The notes under the pieces were generated by a model. That model did no database searches. It saw only the letters and a list, made by a program, of their open reading frames with translations, and had not been told where the DNA came from. A stretch of 64,000 nucleotides of DNA from Comamonadaceae bacterium (GTDB lineage Bacteria; Pseudomonadota; Gammaproteobacteria; Burkholderiales; Burkholderiaceae_C): positions 186,001-250,000 of the forward strand of contig JAIYAR010000014.1 in the NCBI GenBank assembly GCA_027488985.1, given 5' to 3'. A program made the translations under genes and the position numbers. This document shows positions 44,821-55,219 of this stretch, piece by piece. Numbering within the stretch: the first letter of the stretch is position 1; each line of letters opens with the position of its first letter.

Positions 44821-46482
44821 ATGAAATTCATACTGGCTTGTTGCTTCGCTTTCCTGCAGTGCCTGCCTGGCTTGGCGCAGGCCCGGGGCGCTTTGCCGGA
44901 CGCCTCAGTTAGCACTGCGGCGGCCCAAGTCGCCCCAAGCACCGGCACGCTGCGCTTTTTCAACCGGTCTCTGATCACCTTCCGGGGTGAATTGGGCGGG
45001 GTGTCTGCTGCGGATCGCGCCCTCCGCGGGCAGGCCCGCCTGAAAGACCAGCTGGAGAAGGACGGCCCGCACCGCGTTTCGCGCAAACCGGATTCCATGG
45101 GCGTGATGATCCAGATCGACGGGGCCACCACGTTTGTGGTCACCGAGGCAGAGGTCGACCGCAGCCAACAAGAAACGCTGGACGCCACAGCAGCGCTTGC
45201 CCAGGCCGCCTTGGAAAAGGCAATTGCCCAGAGCAAGGAGAGCCGGGACCTCGATGCCATGCTGAAGGCGCTGGCCTGGTCGCTTGCGGCGACGGCAATA
45301 GCCGCAGGCCTGTGGCTGACGCTGCGGCAGATCCGCTCGGTGTTAAGCCGCAAGTTGATGCAACTCTCCGCGGAGCACGCCGCCAAACTGCAGGTTGGAG
45401 GCATCGCCCTGGTGAACCGCAATCGGGTGGTAACCGTCGTGCGCGGTGGCATCACACTGGTGGTGCGGCTGATGCTGTTCCTGGTGGTTTATGAATGGTT
45501 GAGTTTTGTGTTGCGGCGTTTTCCGTTCACCCGAGCGTGGGGCGAAGCGCTCAACGGGTATTTGCTGGACTTTGCCAGCAGCGCAGGCAACGCAGTGGTG
45601 GGTGCGGTACCGGGCCTGTTTACTGCGGCCGTGATCTTTTACCTTGCGCGCCTGCTCACAGGCGGTCTGGATAACTTTTTTGAGCGGGTTCTCGAAGGTG
45701 AACACACGCTGGCCTGGCTGGACGCCGATGTGGCAGTACCCACCCGCCGCATTGCCAAGGTGCTGGTGTGGCTGTTCGCACTCGCCATGGCTTACCCCTA
45801 TTTGCCGGGGTCCGGTACCGAAGCCTTCAAAGGCTTGTCGGTGTTGGTGGGCCTGATGATTTCATTGGGGGCTTCCAACCTGGTCGGCCAGGCTGCCAGC
45901 GGCTTGATACTGACCTACGGCCGGGTGTATCGCAAAGGCGAATACGTGCGGCTGGCAGAGCAAGAGGGCACCGTGACGGATATGGGCATGTTTGCCACCC
46001 GCATCCGCACCGGTTTGGGTGAGGAACTCACGATCTCCAACACCAGCATCCTGGCAGGCACCACCAAAAACTACTCGCGCGCGGTCCAAGGCGCAGGCTA
46101 TGTGGTGGACACCACCGTCACCATCGGCTATGACACCCCATGGCGCCAGGTGCACGCCATGCTGATTGATGCGGCGGTGCGCACAGAAGGCATTCTGGTG
46201 GACCCACCACCGCAAGTCTTCCAGACTGCTTTGTCGGACTGGTATCCCGTTTACCGGTTGGTGTGCCAAGCGGTACCGGAAGAGCCCCGCCCTCGCGCAC
46301 TGGTGTTGAGCGCCCTGCATGCCAATATCCAGGATGTGTTCAACACCTTCGGAGTGCAGATCATGTCGCCGCAGTACATCGCGGATCCGGCTCACCCCAA
46401 AACCGTGCCTCCCCATGCTTGGGCACCGCCCCCTGCCCGGGGCGCTGACACAGCGCCCGCTGGAAAGCCGCCCGGACCATGA
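44821..46482 (+). CDS. MscS-family mechanosensitive channel
   Basis: A 553-residue protein. A signal peptide (residues 1-20) and a periplasmic region are followed by four or five membrane helices. The pore-lining and beta-domain signature is clear: VGLMISLGASNLVGQAASGL, then GEYVRLAEQEGTVTDMGM. Such channels open under hypo-osmotic stress. It overlaps the next gene by four bases, indicating co-transcription with the YhgE/Pip protein. Confidence 0.92.
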   Translation: MKFILACCFAFLQCLPGLAQARGALPDASVSTAAAQVAPSTGTLRFFNRSLITFRGELGGVSAADRALRGQARLKDQLEKDGPHRVSRKPDSMGVMIQIDGATTFVVTEAEVDRSQQETLDATAALAQAALEKAIAQSKESRDLDAMLKALAWSLAATAIAAGLWLTLRQIRSVLSRKLMQLSAEHAAKLQVGGIALVNRNRVVTVVRGGITLVVRLMLFLVVYEWLSFVLRRFPFTRAWGEALNGYLLDFASSAGNAVVGAVPGLFTAAVIFYLARLLTGGLDNFFERVLEGEHTLAWLDADVAVPTRRIAKVLVWLFALAMAYPYLPGSGTEAFKGLSVLVGLMISLGASNLVGQAASGLILTYGRVYRKGEYVRLAEQEGTVTDMGMFATRIRTGLGEELTISNTSILAGTTKNYSRAVQGAGYVVDTTVTIGYDTPWRQVHAMLIDAAVRTEGILVDPPPQVFQTALSDWYPVYRLVCQAVPEEPRPRALVLSALHANIQDVFNTFGVQIMSPQYIADPAHPKTVPPHAWAPPPARGADTAPAGKPPGP

Positions 46483-48410
46483 GCTTCTTGTCGGAAACAG
46501 CGTATGTCGCGCGCCAGGAACTGAAGATCATCCTCCGGCACCCCAAGATGCTGCTGGCGGTGCTGGTGGTGGCGCTTTTGCCCTCGGTGTATGCGGCCAT
46601 CTACCTCACAAGCGTATGGGACCCCACATCTCACACCAGCGCGCTGCGGGTCGCAGTGGTGAATCTGGATGAAGGGGTGGAGTACCGGGACCACATGTTC
46701 AACACGGGCGCTCAAGTCATCATGCGCTTGGAGCACAGCGCGCGCTTCGGCTATGTGAACTACGAAGAAGCCGAACAAGCCCGCCAGGATGTGCGCATGG
46801 GCAAAGTGGCGTTTGCGCTCATCATTCCCAAAGATTTCAGCTCCAACGCCATTCCCGGGGCCATGCCCGGTGGCGGCAAACTGGTGATCTACACCTCCGA
46901 GGGCAACAACTACCAGACGGCTGCGATTGCCAAGCAGTTTGCCAACGAACTGGGGCACGAGGTTAACGAAAGCCTGAATGAACGGCGCTGGAGCATGGTG
47001 CTGACCAATGCCGCCGGCTCACAACGCAGTGTGAACCGGCTGCGTGCGGGCGTGAACCAGCTTCGCGACGGGGCGAAAGATCTGAACAACGGTGCTGTCC
47101 AGGCTGCCGCTGCAGGCCGGGCCTTGTCCAACGGGTCGGTAAAGCTGCACAACGGCGTCGAACAATTCACTGACGGCTTCAAGCAGCTGGGTGGCGGATT
47201 GCGCACCCTCGACTCCAAGCGTCCCCGCAATGCGGATCTCAATAGTTTGAAGTCCGGGGCTGATGCCCTGGCTGCAGGACACGCCGATCTGGGCAAAGGT
47301 ATGGAGGAGCTCCAGGGCGGCAGCCAAAAGCTGCGTGAAGGTGTGCTGGCCTTCAAAACCGAAGCGGATGACAGCTTGCTGGTTTCATCCCGCGTCAAAG
47401 AGGGCGTGGGACAGTTGGCGGGAGGAATGACCCAATTGGACGAGGGCATTCGCGAAGCCAATGACGGGCAGAAAAAACTGGCTGACGGTGCCAATCGGGT
47501 GGCTGCCGGAGTAGGCACCCTCACCAACGGAATGCGCACCATGAGTGGCGCCATCCGCCAGGCAGTGACCAAATTGCCCGAAGACAGCCAGCTCGACGAA
47601 CTGGGTGCTGGCAGCACCCAGGTCAGCCAAGGTGCCGGGGCACTTGCAGATGGATTGCAAAAGCTCAAGGGCGGAACACAAAGTCTCTCCGGCGGCTTGG
47701 ACCTGCTCGCCCAATCCTTGCCGGCAACGGTGGAAGCGCCTGAGGGGAGTCCGGAAGGGCTGGCCAACTCGGTAAAGCCCATTGTCGAAGTGGATGCCAT
47801 GGTCGGCAACAGCGGCAGCGGCTTTGCGCCCAATGTGATACCTGCAGCACTCTGGCTGGGCGCGGGGGTGGCTGCATTTTTGATCCACATCCGGGTGATG
47901 TCCCGCTATGCCAAGCGCTTCTCCCGACCGGCCAAATTCATCGGGAAAATCAGTGTGCCGCTGGTGGTTGTGCTATTGCAGGCGCTGGTGCTGGGCTTGA
48001 CGGTGCAATGGGGCTTGCAAGTCCGCGTCTTCGATTTGGCCGCCTTTTCCTTGTGCCTGGTAGGGGCTGCGCTCTCATTCCTGATGATTGTGATGCTGCT
48101 CACCCGCGCGCTGGGTGATGCGGGCAAGGTGTTTGCCATGGTTTTTCTGGCCGTGCAACTCTCAGCATCCGGTGGTGTGCTGCCTGTAGAGCTGAGTGGC
48201 GGCCTCTATGAACTGGTCAGCCCTTGGCTGCCCATGACCTGGGTGGTGCAGGCGGTCAAAGCCGCCATGTTCGGAGCCTATGGCGGAAATTGGCAAACCC
48301 CCATGCTGCTGGTATCTGTTTGCGGCCTCGTATCCCTGATATTGGCCTGCTGGATCGGGCGCTGGCGCTACCTGCACCCAGCCCAGATGCAACCCACGGT
48401 AGGTCTGTAA
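46479..48410 (+). CDS. YhgE/Pip-family membrane protein (ABC-2-like)
   Basis: A 643-residue protein with one N-terminal helix (about 25-45), a long extracytoplasmic region and five or so C-terminal helices (from about residue 450). The middle region has tandem Gly/Leu/Asn repeats (LRDGAKDLNNGAVQAAAAG, LADGANRVAAGVGTLTNG) typical of YhgE/Pip proteins, which resemble phage-infection proteins and ABC-2 exporters. The cargo is unknown. It is coupled to the MscS gene. Confidence 0.9.
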   Translation: MSFLSETAYVARQELKIILRHPKMLLAVLVVALLPSVYAAIYLTSVWDPTSHTSALRVAVVNLDEGVEYRDHMFNTGAQVIMRLEHSARFGYVNYEEAEQARQDVRMGKVAFALIIPKDFSSNAIPGAMPGGGKLVIYTSEGNNYQTAAIAKQFANELGHEVNESLNERRWSMVLTNAAGSQRSVNRLRAGVNQLRDGAKDLNNGAVQAAAAGRALSNGSVKLHNGVEQFTDGFKQLGGGLRTLDSKRPRNADLNSLKSGADALAAGHADLGKGMEELQGGSQKLREGVLAFKTEADDSLLVSSRVKEGVGQLAGGMTQLDEGIREANDGQKKLADGANRVAAGVGTLTNGMRTMSGAIRQAVTKLPEDSQLDELGAGSTQVSQGAGALADGLQKLKGGTQSLSGGLDLLAQSLPATVEAPEGSPEGLANSVKPIVEVDAMVGNSGSGFAPNVIPAALWLGAGVAAFLIHIRVMSRYAKRFSRPAKFIGKISVPLVVVLLQALVLGLTVQWGLQVRVFDLAAFSLCLVGAALSFLMIVMLLTRALGDAGKVFAMVFLAVQLSASGGVLPVELSGGLYELVSPWLPMTWVVQAVKAAMFGAYGGNWQTPMLLVSVCGLVSLILACWIGRWRYLHPAQMQPTVGL

Positions 48411-48429
48411 ACAGGCTTTCCCGGCGAGG

Positions 48430-48894
48430 CTATTGGCGCGGCAGCGTCAGGAATCCGCGCTGCACCTTCCATTCCGTGCAGAGAAAGCGGCCGTTATTCA
48501 TCAGGCGGTCGAGGATGCTGTAGTCCGGGTAGACCATCTTGCCCTCTTTGCAGACCATCACCGTTTCTTCGGTGGTGACCTGCTGCAACAAATTGGCCAG
48601 TGCCATGCTGTCGCGCATCAACACAAAGACCACCAACAGCGTCACGGCCGTGCCGGACATCACGGCAAACCCTTGGAGCTTTTGACGCCAGGGTGCGAGG
48701 GACTGCTCCACATCCTGCGTCAGCGTGCCGGCACCCAAACTGAAAAGATCTGCACTTGACCCTGCTTGGGCACCATTGTCTGCGGCCGGTGTATCAGACT
48801 GAGGGGGCAAGGGAGTGTCCGGGCCCTGACCCGGTGCACCCGGCGCTTCTGCAGCGGGGGTATAGGCCCGTCCAAAGGGCTTGGTTTGTTTCAT
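48430..48894 (-). CDS. Hypothetical single-span membrane protein
   Basis: A 154-residue protein that I do not recognise. A Pro/Ala/Gly-rich N-terminal half of about 65 residues is followed by a membrane helix (about 78-98, GFAVMSGTAVTLLVVFVLM) and a short soluble end with two Cys residues (VMVCKEGKM, RFLCTEW). The start at 48894 (MKQTKPFGRAY) is preferred to one eight codons upstream. It converges with the YhgE/Pip gene. Confidence 0.65.
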   Translation of the reverse strand: MKQTKPFGRAYTPAAEAPGAPGQGPDTPLPPQSDTPAADNGAQAGSSADLFSLGAGTLTQDVEQSLAPWRQKLQGFAVMSGTAVTLLVVFVLMRDSMALANLLQQVTTEETVMVCKEGKMVYPDYSILDRLMNNGRFLCTEWKVQRGFLTLPRQ

Positions 48895-49125
48895 GGTGTG
48901 GACTCCAGTACTCTGCATCCGGAGGGCAAGACGCCATTTCCACAGCCGTAGCTGCTGAAAGCAACCCCGCTATCCGCCTGCTGTACAGGGAGGACCGGAG
49001 GCTTTGCGTCCCGGCCTCTCGGCAGGTTTGCCCGCGCATAAAGCGCTAAAGGCGCAGACTATAAGGGAGGCTACCAAATCCAACAAATTGATTTTTCAAC
49101 CGGCACCCTCATGAGGCGACACCCC

Positions 49126-50598
49126 TCAGTAGCCGCTTTTCCGCTCGGCCCACTTCAGAGTGGCAAAGCCTGCCCCATACATCTCGCCGTGAATGGGTGT
49201 CCATATTTCCCGGAACGACGGCTTCAGGGCTTGTTGGATGAATTGGGGCGATACGCCGCGACTTTGCCAGAACTCAGCCATCTTGTAATCCGCCGCAGTC
49301 CATCCTCTGGATACGGGGCCGTAGCGGGTGCCGGAGCGGTGGAAGCCCACCTCCACTTTCAGCCCCAGATAACGATCCACGCCACCGGCAAGCAGCAGAG
49401 TGCAAGCGCTGTAGCAGCCTTCCATGGAGACCGTGTCCATCTTGCGGTCCACGATCATCCGGGCCATGCGCAGCCCTTCAATCACAAAGCCACCGGGACT
49501 CTCGATCTCAATCAGGGTGAGTTTGGGGTTGCGGTCCAGCACCAACTGCAAGGCTTCGGCGCTTCCATAGTTGAACTCACCGCGGACGACGATCCTGCCT
49601 AAATGGGAATCCGCATAAACCTCGGCAGGCTTCAGGCTTCCGGTGACCATGCCCCACCAGTTTTCCATGGCGGATGGATTCCAGAAATTGGTGACAGTGA
49701 CCGGCGCCAAGCCAATGGTGAGGAAGTAGAAAGTTCCACCCCACAGCACGCCACCGGGCTTCTTGAAGCTGGCCAAAGCGCTGCGGGTGAGGGCAATAGC
49801 GATGCCGATGGCCGCAAGCAATGCGATGGGCATCATGGCAACCATGGACCAGATGACCCGGCCGTAGTCGCGGGTCCAGTCCAGGGACTCGGGGAGCAAG
49901 ATGGCTTCCACCCAGCCCGGAATGCCGGCCAGCAACATGCACAAGCCAAAGGTCAGAAACAGGTTTTTTTCCCCCTTGAAAAAGGAAAACAGATAGTGCC
50001 AGGCGTGTGCAGCCTGCTCCTTGCTCCAGCCTCCCCACGTGGTGCGGACAGGCAGCGCTTCGGACCGGAAAACTTTTTGAGGCGTGTCGGTGCCCTGGTC
50101 CAGGCGCCAGCGCTCCCCCAGCTCCATGGGCAAGGTCGAAGCGTCCAAGTGGCTGGGAGCCAATGCCAAAGGAATAGGGCCGACGTTGAGCTGCTTCGCC
50201 TCTTCGTCCCGCAGCGCATTGGTGTCATCCAGCTTTCTGTTGCCGCGCTTCCTGGCGGCCACCTGGCTCACATTGCGATCAAACCAGTCCAAAAACCTGA
50301 GCACATCGGTGTGCTCGGAATACGCCTTGCTCTTTGCCAGCTCCAAGCGCATGGTGCGTTCGGAGAGATAGAGGGTTTTGACATCCTTGGCGAACAGCGA
50401 GGTGCGCTGGTAACTCACCTTCAGGGCATCGTCTTTAGGAAGACGGAAGTAGAAGGAACGCAGATCCCGGGTACTGACCCAGACATCGTGCGCCTCGTCC
50501 TCCACGATCTCAAAAGACCAATGGCGGTGCTTGATGGGCCAGACCTGAAAGTCGTCCAGGTTTTTAAGGCTCATGAAGCCGGTGGATGGGCCTTTCAC
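49126..50598 (-). CDS. Membrane protein with a ClpP/crotonase-like peptidase domain (COG3904-like)
   Basis: A 490-residue protein. The N-terminal 200 residues are soluble and of unknown fold, followed by about four membrane helices (215-310) and a ClpP-like domain from about 340. The latter has IEIESPGGFVIEGLRMARMI, the serine-containing MEGCYSACTLLLAGG and VGFHRSG (His), the pattern of periplasmic serine peptidases of the COG3904 type. Start is GTG at 50598 with a gggaga site seven bases upstream. It is divergent from groES, sharing the regulatory region. Confidence 0.75.
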   Translation of the reverse strand: MKGPSTGFMSLKNLDDFQVWPIKHRHWSFEIVEDEAHDVWVSTRDLRSFYFRLPKDDALKVSYQRTSLFAKDVKTLYLSERTMRLELAKSKAYSEHTDVLRFLDWFDRNVSQVAARKRGNRKLDDTNALRDEEAKQLNVGPIPLALAPSHLDASTLPMELGERWRLDQGTDTPQKVFRSEALPVRTTWGGWSKEQAAHAWHYLFSFFKGEKNLFLTFGLCMLLAGIPGWVEAILLPESLDWTRDYGRVIWSMVAMMPIALLAAIGIAIALTRSALASFKKPGGVLWGGTFYFLTIGLAPVTVTNFWNPSAMENWWGMVTGSLKPAEVYADSHLGRIVVRGEFNYGSAEALQLVLDRNPKLTLIEIESPGGFVIEGLRMARMIVDRKMDTVSMEGCYSACTLLLAGGVDRYLGLKVEVGFHRSGTRYGPVSRGWTAADYKMAEFWQSRGVSPQFIQQALKPSFREIWTPIHGEMYGAGFATLKWAERKSGY

Positions 50599-50630
50599 TT
50601 TTCTATCTCCCTTTTTGACATCGGTCTCTC

Positions 50631-50657
50631 CTTGAAACTGCCGGAAATGCCCTTATC
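50631..50657 (+). promoter_or_regulatory. Sigma-32-like heat-shock promoter of groES-groEL
   Basis: ctctccttgaa, 13 bases, then cccttatc matches the sigma-32 pattern (CTTGAA, 13-17 bases, CCCCAT). An overlapping sigma-70 reading is also possible (ttgaaa, 16 bases, tatcat). It lies just ahead of the CIRCE element. Confidence 0.7.
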
Positions 50658-50658
50658 A

Positions 50659-50685
50659 TTAGCACTCACTGGCATCGAGTGCTAA
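50659..50685. promoter_or_regulatory. CIRCE operator (HrcA-binding site)
   Basis: A perfect TTAGCACTC-N9-GAGTGCTAA inverted repeat, the consensus CIRCE. It lies 83 bases ahead of groES and overlaps the expected transcription start. The repressor gene hrcA is in this window at 61.1-62.1 kb. Confidence 0.97.
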
Positions 50686-50768
50686 CAGCACCGCCGGGTT
50701 AGTTCTCAGGACGTTGCCGCTTTTGGCAGCGCCTGGTGTTCCTTGTTTCCAAATTTAGGAGATTTTTC

Positions 50769-51059
50769 ATGAAACTGCGCCCTTTGGCAGACCGCGTGAT
50801 TGTGAAGCGCGTCGAAAACGAAACCCGCACCGCTTCCGGTATCTACATTCCTGATGCCGCTGCTGAAAAGCCAGATCAAGGTGAAGTATTGGCTGTCGGC
50901 CCCGGCAAGACCAATGACAAGGGCGAAACCAAGGCCCTGACCGTGAAAGTCGGCGACCGCGTGTTGTTCGGCAAGTACTCCGGCCAGACCGTCAAGGTCG
51001 ACGGCGACGAGCTGCTGGTCATGAAGGAAGACGACCTGTTCGCAGTCGTCGAAGCCTAA
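50769..51059 (+). CDS. groES: Co-chaperonin GroES
   Basis: A 96-residue protein that caps the GroEL ring. The start [15 protein letters not shown], the mobile loop ([12 protein letters not shown]) and the final [16 protein letters not shown] are all standard. An aggag site precedes the ATG. It is controlled by the CIRCE element and promoter upstream and precedes groEL by 85 bases, a gap that holds an interspersed-element remnant. Confidence 0.98.
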   Translation: MKLRPLADRVIVKRVENETRTASGIYIPDAAAEKPDQGEVLAVGPGKTNDKGETKALTVKVGDRVLFGKYSGQTVKVDGDELLVMKEDDLFAVVEA

Positions 51060-51077
51060 GCTGAACCGCTACTGAAT

Positions 51078-51122
51078 TCATAGCTGGTGGCGCTTATTTG
51101 ATGCGCGCTGGCAGTCCTTTTT
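51078..51122 (+). repeat. Diverged interspersed element between groES and groEL
   Basis: attcatagctggtggcgctt and then atttgatgcgcgctggcagtcc. It has the tagctg-n-n-n-gcgc-atatt/ttatt and gcgctgg order of the others, but with several changes. It is the last copy that I can find, going left to right. Confidence 0.6.
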
Positions 51123-51135
51123 ACTTAAATCTTAG

Positions 51136-52794
<1,659 letters not shown>

Positions 52795-52840
52795 TCCCCG
52801 TGCTGAGTCCGGGTCCACTCGATCCAGACAAAGCGCTGCA

Positions 52841-52866
52841 AAAAGGGCTGCTTCGGCAGCCCTTTT
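52841..52866 (+). terminator. Rho-independent terminator after groEL
   Basis: A perfect 11-bp stem, aaaagggctgc / gcagccctttt, with a ttcg tetraloop and a T-run. It closes the groES-groEL operon. Confidence 0.93.
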
Positions 52867-52948
52867 TCATTGATCAAACCGGTGCAGTGCGACGGGCAAA
52901 GGCGACCGATGCTCCAATAATCGGCCACCCTGATGGGAACCTGCTGCC

Positions 52949-55168
52949 ATGTCGATTTCAAGCTTGCTGTTGCGTTTCGTCGAAGACGAGCTGGATCGAT
53001 CCCAAGAGCTGATCGATCGCACGCTCGTTGCGACGCTCGCCAAGCTGCAGGACCCGAAAGCCAACGCGTCTCTCGACCGTCTCGCTCGCCGAGAACTGGC
53101 AGAGCTTCTGCAACAGGGACGAGCGAACTTCCAGCGCACCTTTGTTGATAGCCTGCGGCGCCTTGCCTTGGCTGAGGCGAATGGAATAGACGACCTCCCC
53201 GGCTTCGCACCCTCTGCCGAGCACGACACGCTCACCTTGATGGACGACACGCTGGTCGAGTCGGATATCGAGATTTCGCGCGCCACCCAACTCATCGACA
53301 GTGCGGCGGAGTGGGAACTTCGCGAACTCGCCACCTTCACCTCGACCCTGGTCGGCCTCGATCGAGTCAGCCCCGAATCGAACCCGATGCGTGCATCCAC
53401 CTACGCACGCGCTCTTTGGGAGTCGACTTGCACGGTGAGTCGCTCACCTTTGCAACGCAGCACCTTGATGCGCACTGCCGCTTCGGTGATCGCCGGCTTG
53501 CTGAAGCTGGCATGGGCCGGTGCATGCACACGACTGGAGTCTCAAGGGATCGAGCAGAGCGTCTACAAGACGGTGGTGCTCCTGCCCACGGCAGTGAGTT
53601 CGACGGCGGTCGGGCAGTCCTCCGGGTCCGGGGAAGGCATCGCCGGGGACAGTGTGAGCCGGTTGCTGTCGCGCATCCCGCGCAGCGGCACTGGTGCCGC
53701 GCAAGGCGAGCCCAGCACGGCGCAACCGAACAGGTCGACTTCGCAAGAGCCTGCGGCGAGGTCGCAAGATCCCGAGATCCTGTCGGCCGCCCTGGAGCAG
53801 GCACTCCAGCACATCGAATTGCTGCTCCAGACGCGAGGCCTGTCGTCCGACGGGGTCATGTCTGACATCAATGCGCCGGTGGTGCCTGCGTCGCTGCGCC
53901 AGCATGCGAGCACCCTGATGCCGCATGTCGACGATGCGATCGACCGCCATGTCGTCGATTTGCTGTCGAGGCTGTTCGAAGCGATGCTGACGGACCAACA
54001 GTTGGCTGCGCCACTGCGGCCGGTGATCGCTCGGTTGCAGGTGGCGGCACTCAGGGTGGCACTGCGAGATGGGTCCATGCTGCGCAGCGATCAGCACCCG
54101 GTGTGGCTGCTGATGAATCGCATGGCTGCGGCCGGTCAGGCATGGCCGCAAGCTGGTGACCCACGAGCAAGCCGTTTGCACGGCTTCTGTGAGGAATTGA
54201 GTTCTGACATCGCATCAGCGTCGCAGCAGGACTCGCAGCAGTTTCTTCAGGCAGTCAGCCGTCTTGAGTTGCACCTGCAGCATGAGCTCGAGCAACAACA
54301 GGAGCGTGCGCAGCCGTCGATTCAGGCCTTGATCGCGACCGAGCGGCGCGACGATCTCGAACAGGCATTGCGGCAGCAACTCGGCGAACAGGTTCGCCAG
54401 GTCAAGACGACAGATCGCGTTCGAAGCTTCATGACGCACGACTGGGCCCGCGTGGTCGCCGAGTCCATTCTGCGTTTTGGTGCGGAAGATCCGCGCACGG
54501 TCGGCAGCCTTTCTGCGGTCGACGAACTGCTGTGGACCTTGCGGGTGCCGGATCACCCCGACAGCCGGACTCGCCTGCTCCAACTGTTGCCCGGATTGCT
54601 CCAGCGTCTGCGGGAAGGGATGGCGCTGGTGAACATGCCCGAGGCGGATCGGCAAGGAGTGCTCGACGACCTCATGGCAGTGCACACCGAAGCCTTGCGT
54701 GCCGGCCATCGCAGCGGCGACAAGGACGAAGCGTCACTCGGATTCGTGCGCCAGTTGCACGCAGACGGAGCGATGGACGCTGGGGCGCAGCCGGTGCAAT
54801 CGTTTTCGGATTCACTGATCGATGTGTCATCCATGGACACCGTGCCTGCAGATCTGATGAGCGATGAGCTCCAGGTGGCCTCCGCCGCCATCAGGCTGGT
54901 GAAGGAGATGACCCCAGGCGCCTCATTCCGATGGTTCCTGAGTGGGCGCTGGAGGCACGTTCAGTTGCTCTGGCGCAGCCCCTCTGGGCGCTTTCATGTG
55001 TTCGCGAGCGACACGCCCGAACGCACCCACTCGATCGAGCGACATTCCCTGGAACGACTGTGGCGGGAGGGACTGGTCACTCCGCTTGGCGGAACGTCAC
55101 TGGTCTCCCGCGCAGTCCAGCGCGTCATGAGTGAGCTTGACACCGCCTCAATGACTGCTTCGCGCTGA
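52949..55168 (+). CDS. DUF1631 family protein
   Basis: A 739-residue cytoplasmic protein, mostly helical. The family is DUF1631, a long protein found in beta- and gammaproteobacteria; the N-terminal region (RELAELLQQGRANFQRTFVD) and C-terminal region (FRWFLSGRWRHVQLLWRSPSGRF, a PilZ-like or DUF1631 end) fit. There is a Ser/Thr/Gln-rich linker near residues 215-275. The role is unknown. Codon use (frequent CGA arginine and GAT/TCG) differs from the genes left of groEL. The patatin gene follows within 51 bases. Confidence 0.8.
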   Translation: MSISSLLLRFVEDELDRSQELIDRTLVATLAKLQDPKANASLDRLARRELAELLQQGRANFQRTFVDSLRRLALAEANGIDDLPGFAPSAEHDTLTLMDDTLVESDIEISRATQLIDSAAEWELRELATFTSTLVGLDRVSPESNPMRASTYARALWESTCTVSRSPLQRSTLMRTAASVIAGLLKLAWAGACTRLESQGIEQSVYKTVVLLPTAVSSTAVGQSSGSGEGIAGDSVSRLLSRIPRSGTGAAQGEPSTAQPNRSTSQEPAARSQDPEILSAALEQALQHIELLLQTRGLSSDGVMSDINAPVVPASLRQHASTLMPHVDDAIDRHVVDLLSRLFEAMLTDQQLAAPLRPVIARLQVAALRVALRDGSMLRSDQHPVWLLMNRMAAAGQAWPQAGDPRASRLHGFCEELSSDIASASQQDSQQFLQAVSRLELHLQHELEQQQERAQPSIQALIATERRDDLEQALRQQLGEQVRQVKTTDRVRSFMTHDWARVVAESILRFGAEDPRTVGSLSAVDELLWTLRVPDHPDSRTRLLQLLPGLLQRLREGMALVNMPEADRQGVLDDLMAVHTEALRAGHRSGDKDEASLGFVRQLHADGAMDAGAQPVQSFSDSLIDVSSMDTVPADLMSDELQVASAAIRLVKEMTPGASFRWFLSGRWRHVQLLWRSPSGRFHVFASDTPERTHSIERHSLERLWREGLVTPLGGTSLVSRAVQRVMSELDTASMTASR

Positions 55169-55219
55169 GCGTTGAACTTCAACACGCCATCGTCGGCATG
55201 GCGTCCAGCACAATTTGGC

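Noticed and set aside
49020..49062. Another interspersed-element copy (cgcgcataaagcgctaaagg)
   Set aside because: Only short pieces agree and the tatt-cca segment is missing; similarity is too weak to list.
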